Below, piece by piece: positions 7,397-10,016 of a DNA stretch of 10,016 bases. The position numbers were made by a program, and so were the translations under genes. The notes beneath the pieces are model-generated. The model was not told the DNA's origin, searched no databases, and saw only the letters and a list, made by a program, of their open reading frames with translations. How positions within the stretch are numbered: the stretch's first letter is position 1; each line of letters opens with the position of its first letter. The stretch comes from Methanoculleus sp. (GTDB lineage Archaea > Halobacteriota > Methanomicrobia > Methanomicrobiales > Methanoculleaceae): the NCBI GenBank assembly GCA_023230425.1, contig JALNXI010000066.1, positions 1 to 10,016 of the forward strand, in the 5' to 3' direction.

Positions 7397-7458
7397 CCGG
7401 GCGGGCCGTGCTGTCCTTCCCGCCGACCCACCGGACCCTGTACATGAGCTGATGAGAG

Positions 7459-7469
7459 AAGATTTGAAG
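7459..7469 (-). promoter_or_regulatory. Possible promoter element before the orphan ABC ATPase
   Basis: The minus strand reads CTTCAAAT in the 88-base gap that follows the membrane-protein operon. Initiation about 25 bases downstream would leave a leader of some 40 bases. The match to a TATA box is weak. Confidence 0.2.
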
Positions 7470-7484
7470 GTTATCCCGCACCCC

Positions 7485-7964
7485 TCAGCATGGAGCCCTC
7501 GCACTGCTGCTGGCGTTGTAGATCTCTCTCCGGTGGAAGAGGTAGATTACCATGATGATGATCCCGCCGACAAGCGTCGCCGCCCCCCAGGTTATCGGCC
7601 GCCAGGTGACGATATCCCCAAGCAGCGTCTCCTTCTCGAAGTTGTCCCCGGCACGGATACTCTGTGCGTCGTAAAACATCGCAACGGCGGAGAGGACGAG
7701 GATGATCGGGAGGACCTCCCGCTGGTGCACGACCGGGAAGAACCAGGCCAGGGCAAGGAGGATCAGCAGCATGTTCTCCTGGTAGCCGCTCCGGTCCCCT
7801 CCCGCGATACCAACCGGCTCGGGGGCGGGGGTCGCTCCCGGGCCCCGCCCCTTCCACGCGCCCTCGTAGCCTGCTTCCACGGTTGTTTGCCGGGCCGGTC
7901 TGATGGCGCCCGCGTTCGGGCACCACCCGAGTTTCTTCCTGATATACTCCAGAAATACCGTCAT
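7485..7964 (-). CDS. DUF1673-like membrane protein, third of the GWCP set
   Basis: Last gene of the four-gene overlapping cluster, 159 residues. The N-terminus MTVFLEYIRKKLGWCPNA carries the GWCPNA signature that I recall from DUF1673 proteins of Methanosarcina and relatives, a family of unknown function. A hydrophilic, glycine- and proline-rich linker (about 19-60) leads to hydrophobic segments near 65-79, 84-100 and 122-143. The segment with ydaQSIRAGDNFEKETLL between them looks cytoplasmic. GGAGG at 7973-7977 is seven bases before the ATG, and the start overlaps the previous gene's stop (ATGA, 7961-7964). It is the shortest of the three. The C-terminal tail SSSARAPC carries a terminal cysteine. 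Function unknown. Confidence 0.8.
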   Translation of the reverse strand: MTVFLEYIRKKLGWCPNAGAIRPARQTTVEAGYEGAWKGRGPGATPAPEPVGIAGGDRSGYQENMLLILLALAWFFPVVHQREVLPIILVLSAVAMFYDAQSIRAGDNFEKETLLGDIVTWRPITWGAATLVGGIIIMVIYLFHRREIYNASSSARAPC

Positions 7965-8662
7965 TTGATTGCCTCCAGCGCCCGGGCTATTCGTTCGGGG
8001 TCATCGGTGTAGATTGCAGCGATCTTCTTCGGAGTCGTTATCGTCAGGGTTTGCGGGTAACGGGTCCGCAGGTAGGTGCGGTAGAAGATCACCGGGAAGA
8101 AGAACCCGGCGGCAACGCCGAAGAGAAACCGCATGGAGGTTGGATTGGAGAATCCACTGTATATACTGCCGGCCGCCGATACAAGAAGCGCCGCCAGTGC
8201 CACCGCAAGGAGCCACGAGGGGACAGGGAGTTTGTTCTCTCCCAGCTCCGCCTTCACGACGGCATCCTTCGGGATGACGACGGGCCGGAAGAGCGGCCGC
8301 CTGATGGTGATCGTGTCCGAAGAGATCTCGACACGGGCCCTTCGCATGGCCCCGTAGAACTCCATGCCGGAGTAAGCGAGCATGATAGCCAGCAGAAGAA
8401 AGCGGCCCGCGGGGGCTGCCATGGCGAGGCCGCCGATGAGGAGAGCGCCGGCAACGAGCAGAATGAGGCACCTTGCCGGAGTGCCGATCGGGCCGTAGTC
8501 GACCAGTGCACCCTCCACCACCTCCCGGCTGCCCTCTCTCGCCATCCCGAGTCCGACCTCGCCGTCCGGCACGGCATACCGGCGCCTGCCGGTGCCGGCC
8601 ATTGCCGCGTTCGGGCACCAGCCCATCAGCCTCCGTATAGCCCCGGAGAACCTCATCGCCAT
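7961..8662 (-). CDS. DUF1673-like membrane protein with a PH-like insert, second of the GWCP set
   Basis: A 233-residue membrane protein whose N-terminus (IRRLMGWCPNAA, 9-20) repeats the GWCP signature of its neighbours. A hydrophilic linker (about 21-62) is followed by a helical hairpin (65-104), then a soluble strand-rich stretch (109-143: VEISSDTITIRRPLFRPVVIPKDAVVKAEL), a second hairpin (149-198) and a closing strand with TLTITTPKKIAAIYTDDPERIARALEAI. The strand-rich part and the ending resemble membrane-associated bacterial PH-like domains (bPH2), but this is pattern-level only. GGAGG at 8670-8674 is seven bases before ATG 8662, which decides the start. ATG 8656 is an alternative that overlaps the upstream stop as ATGA. 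The frame stays open far upstream, but that part is a shadow of the preceding genes. Confidence 0.82.
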   Translation of the reverse strand: MAMRFSGAIRRLMGWCPNAAMAGTGRRRYAVPDGEVGLGMAREGSREVVEGALVDYGPIGTPARCLILLVAGALLIGGLAMAAPAGRFLLLAIMLAYSGMEFYGAMRRARVEISSDTITIRRPLFRPVVIPKDAVVKAELGENKLPVPSWLLAVALAALLVSAAGSIYSGFSNPTSMRFLFGVAAGFFFPVIFYRTYLRTRYPQTLTITTPKKIAAIYTDDPERIARALEAIK

Positions 8663-9288
8663 ACGACCCCCTCCTCCCCGCCGCACTCGCCCTGCATCGC
8701 TGTATCCAGAGTGTACATCGATCCCTTTTCCGCGATCAGGGTCGCCCGGTGCCGCCGCTCCCAGAGGATTGTAACGCCGTACGAAATCCAGCCGATGAGG
8801 CTCAAGGCCAGCATGAACCCGAGAATCTGGCCGAACATGCCGCTCCGAACGAAATACGCCATACAGACAGCAAGAAGAATGAAGGCTACCGGCCAGCTCA
8901 GGTCCCTTGCTATGCGCAGTCTCCGGCTCATGTTGGCCCTGATGAACTCGCCGGCGGCAATCCGTGCATACTGCTTCCGGTAACCGAGCAGGAAGCCGAG
9001 GGCCCCTCCCGCCCCGATGGCGAGGCCCGTCCACATGGTCGGGTACCCCAGAGCATCCTCGACCAGGAGGAAGGCTGCCACTGCCGCCGCCGAGAAGGCT
9101 GCCACCGCGATCAACAGCTGGTTGTGGTAGCGGTTCCACCACCCGGGTCGAACCCGGAGGGTCCCGTCCCGCCCGCCCGGTGCCGCGGTCGCACGGACAT
9201 CCGGCTGCACCAGGAGATTCGTCCGCACCGAACCCTTCATTGGGCACCAGCCCAGGTACGCCCGTATCGTCTCCACGAGAGGCATCAT
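8653..9288 (-). CDS. DUF1673-like membrane protein, first of the GWCP set
   Basis: A 211-residue membrane protein directly downstream of the regulator gene. The N-terminus MMPLVETIRAYLGWCPMKGS has the shared signature with Met-Lys in place of Asn-Ala. A cytosolic-looking linker (20-52) leads to four hydrophobic segments near 57-75, 84-103, 132-148 and 152-175. Between the second and third is a basic helix (QYARIAAGEFIRANMSRRLRIARD) that should face the cytoplasm. The tail after 177 is soluble. The start overlaps the regulator's stop as ATGA (9285-9288), with GGAG at 9294-9297 five bases upstream; a second ATG follows at once. The stop falls inside the next gene's start region. Unrelated in detail to its two neighbours beyond the signature and overall layout. 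Function unknown. Confidence 0.8.
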   Translation of the reverse strand: MMPLVETIRAYLGWCPMKGSVRTNLLVQPDVRATAAPGGRDGTLRVRPGWWNRYHNQLLIAVAAFSAAAVAAFLLVEDALGYPTMWTGLAIGAGGALGFLLGYRKQYARIAAGEFIRANMSRRLRIARDLSWPVAFILLAVCMAYFVRSGMFGQILGFMLALSLIGWISYGVTILWERRHRATLIAEKGSMYTLDTAMQGECGGEEGVVWR

Positions 9289-9731
9289 ACCAGCTCCCTG
9301 AGTTTCGCGAAGAGTTCGTCGGCCATCCGCGTGGGGTCGTCGGCCTTCGCGAGCGCGATACCCAGTTCGTCTGCGTAGCCCCAGAGGAGCTCGATGCACC
9401 GGGCATACCGGGGACATGCGCCGCAGTCGCCCTCGTGCTCGTACCAGACCTGCACTCCGTGGTCTGCCGAGACGAACACAATAGCAGCCGCATCGAACGG
9501 AACCGAACGCCCAAAGAGGATCCCTTTCTCCGCGTTCAGGCGCTCGACATCGATCTGGTTTGCCTGCGCCATATCGAGGAGCGTCTCCTCGACCTTCCGG
9601 TCCATAGTGATGAGCGCCTTCGAGACCGCCTGGCGGGATATGCTGAAGTGGTCTGCGATATGGATGTTCGGGAGACCGCCACGCCGGAGTCTCCAGAACG
9701 CAAACTGCCTGTCGTTCAGGGGGAGAGGCAT
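9285..9731 (-). CDS. Helix-turn-helix transcriptional regulator with a His/Cys cluster
   Basis: A 148-residue cytosolic protein that heads the overlapping cluster. Residues 5-45 form a DNA-binding helix-turn-helix: LNDRQFAFWRLRRGGLPNIHIADHFSISRQAVSKAL has the layout of sigma-70 region 4-like and Tfx-like archaeal regulators, with recognition helix near SRQAVSKAL. A helical linker follows (46-70). The domain at 71-125 ends in VWYEHEGDCGACPRYARC, where His99, Cys103, Cys106 and Cys112 could bind zinc, an iron-sulfur cluster or act as a redox switch. The C-terminal helix is acidic to mixed. There is no ribosome binding site before the ATG, which fits a leaderless transcript from the TATA box at 9754-9761. 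The inverted repeat beside the start suggests it controls its own operon. Tfx of Methanothermobacter is a possible relative but the ligand domain differs. Confidence 0.85.
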   Translation of the reverse strand: MPLPLNDRQFAFWRLRRGGLPNIHIADHFSISRQAVSKALITMDRKVEETLLDMAQANQIDVERLNAEKGILFGRSVPFDAAAIVFVSADHGVQVWYEHEGDCGACPRYARCIELLWGYADELGIALAKADDPTRMADELFAKLRELV

Positions 9732-9732
9732 A

Positions 9733-9754
9733 TGTCAACATTACGGTGTTGACA
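9733..9754. promoter_or_regulatory. Perfect inverted repeat, probable operator of the regulator operon
   Basis: TGTCAACA at 9733-9740 and TGTTGACA at 9747-9754 are exact reverse complements separated by six bases (TTACGG). The centre-to-centre spacing of 14 bases is a little over one helical turn, suited to a dimeric HTH protein. The right arm touches the TATA box and the left arm ends two bases before the start codon, so a bound protein would block polymerase. No second copy was noticed in the window. Confidence 0.65.
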
Positions 9755-9768
9755 ATATATACATTTCG
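9754..9768 (-). promoter_or_regulatory. BRE/TATA promoter of the regulator-membrane protein operon
   Basis: Read on the minus strand, CGAAAT (BRE, 9763-9768) is followed by GTATATATT (9754-9762), close to the archaeal consensus. The TATA centre lies about 26 bases before the A of the ATG at 9731, so transcription should begin at or next to the start codon and give a leaderless mRNA. Confidence 0.65.
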
Positions 9769-9893
9769 ATTTTTTCCATCAAACTGGCTCATATACAGTG
9801 TCCCGCAACCGGATATCTCCCCATCCGCACCCGCCTACCCGGACAAACCGACGAACGGTCGCCAACTGCACGCACTCCACCCGAAAAGCGGAT

Positions 9894-9906
9894 CAGAATA
9901 TTAATC
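9894..9906 (+). promoter_or_regulatory. TATA-like box for the right-edge gene
   Basis: AATATTAAT at 9897-9905 is an isolated AT-rich box about 30 bases before the ATG at 9931. The short distance and the lack of a good ribosome binding site suggest a leaderless or very short-leader transcript. Confidence 0.4.
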
Positions 9907-9930
9907 CCCACCGCCCCAGAACAGGGCCAT

Positions 9931-10016
9931 ATGGATACAGCACTGCGTGACGCCTACATCCGGCTCCATGAGCGGTACTTCCCGGGAACGGAGCTCCCGA
10001 TCACGTTCGAGGTCGG
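9931..10016 (+). CDS. Start of a plus-strand gene, possibly DUF169 family (partial)
   Basis: The ATG opens a frame that runs off the window after 29 codons. The visible N-terminus includes LRDAYIRLHERYFPGTELPITFEVG. The pattern of an amphipathic helix, a YFPGTELPI turn and a following strand resembles the opening of DUF169 proteins found in methanogens, but 29 residues are too few to be sure. Only the 5' end is present; product function cannot be stated. It is divergent from the regulator operon, with a 199-base spacer between the two starts. Confidence 0.6.
   Translation, partial: MDTALRDAYIRLHERYFPGTELPITFEV

Noticed and set aside
8663..9514. Long minus-strand upstream extension of the second GWCP membrane protein
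   Set aside because: The extra 284 codons lie over the first membrane protein and the regulator in another frame, have low-complexity Arg/Gly/Ser content and no family features. GGAGG seven bases before ATG 8662 marks the true start.
9289..9792. Minus-strand extension of the first GWCP membrane protein through the regulator gene
   Set aside because: The frame is only a shadow of the HTH gene. The ATGA overlap at 9285-9288 with GGAG upstream gives a clear start there.

Overview
The window looks like chromosomal DNA from a high-GC methanogenic archaeon. The best fit is order Methanomicrobiales, close to Methanoculleus, but this is inferred from gene content and not from any search. The coding DNA is GC-rich. 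The short spacers are AT-rich and carry archaeal TATA-like boxes. Many genes overlap by ATGA or have GGAGG-type ribosome binding sites. No tRNA, rRNA, insertion sequence or CRISPR array was seen.

Left part (1-4790, plus strand). A PRC-barrel protein is followed by a 316-base non-coding stretch with a likely terminator and promoter. Then comes a tightly coupled pair: a bacterial-type phosphoglycerate kinase whose stop overlaps the start of a PfkA-type 6-phosphofructokinase. The pair covers two kinase steps of sugar-phosphate metabolism. After a 69-base gap lies a two-gene ABC-2 exporter of the DrrA/DrrB type, with an ATPase overlapping its permease.

Middle part (4808-7396, minus strand). A small flavin-binding split-barrel protein converges on the exporter. 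Upstream of it are a 390-residue protein of unknown function with a probable alpha/alpha toroid fold, and an ABC ATPase with no permease beside it.

Right part (7485-9731, minus strand). This is the most interesting region. Four genes are stitched together by short overlaps at every junction. First is a helix-turn-helix regulator with a His/Cys cluster. It is followed by three different membrane proteins that share an N-terminal IRxxLGWCPxx signature (DUF1673-like). The regulator's start codon sits just downstream of a strong BRE/TATA promoter. A perfect 8+8 inverted repeat lies between the TATA box and the start, as expected for an autorepressed, leaderless operon. The right edge holds the first 29 codons of a plus-strand gene, possibly of the DUF169 family.
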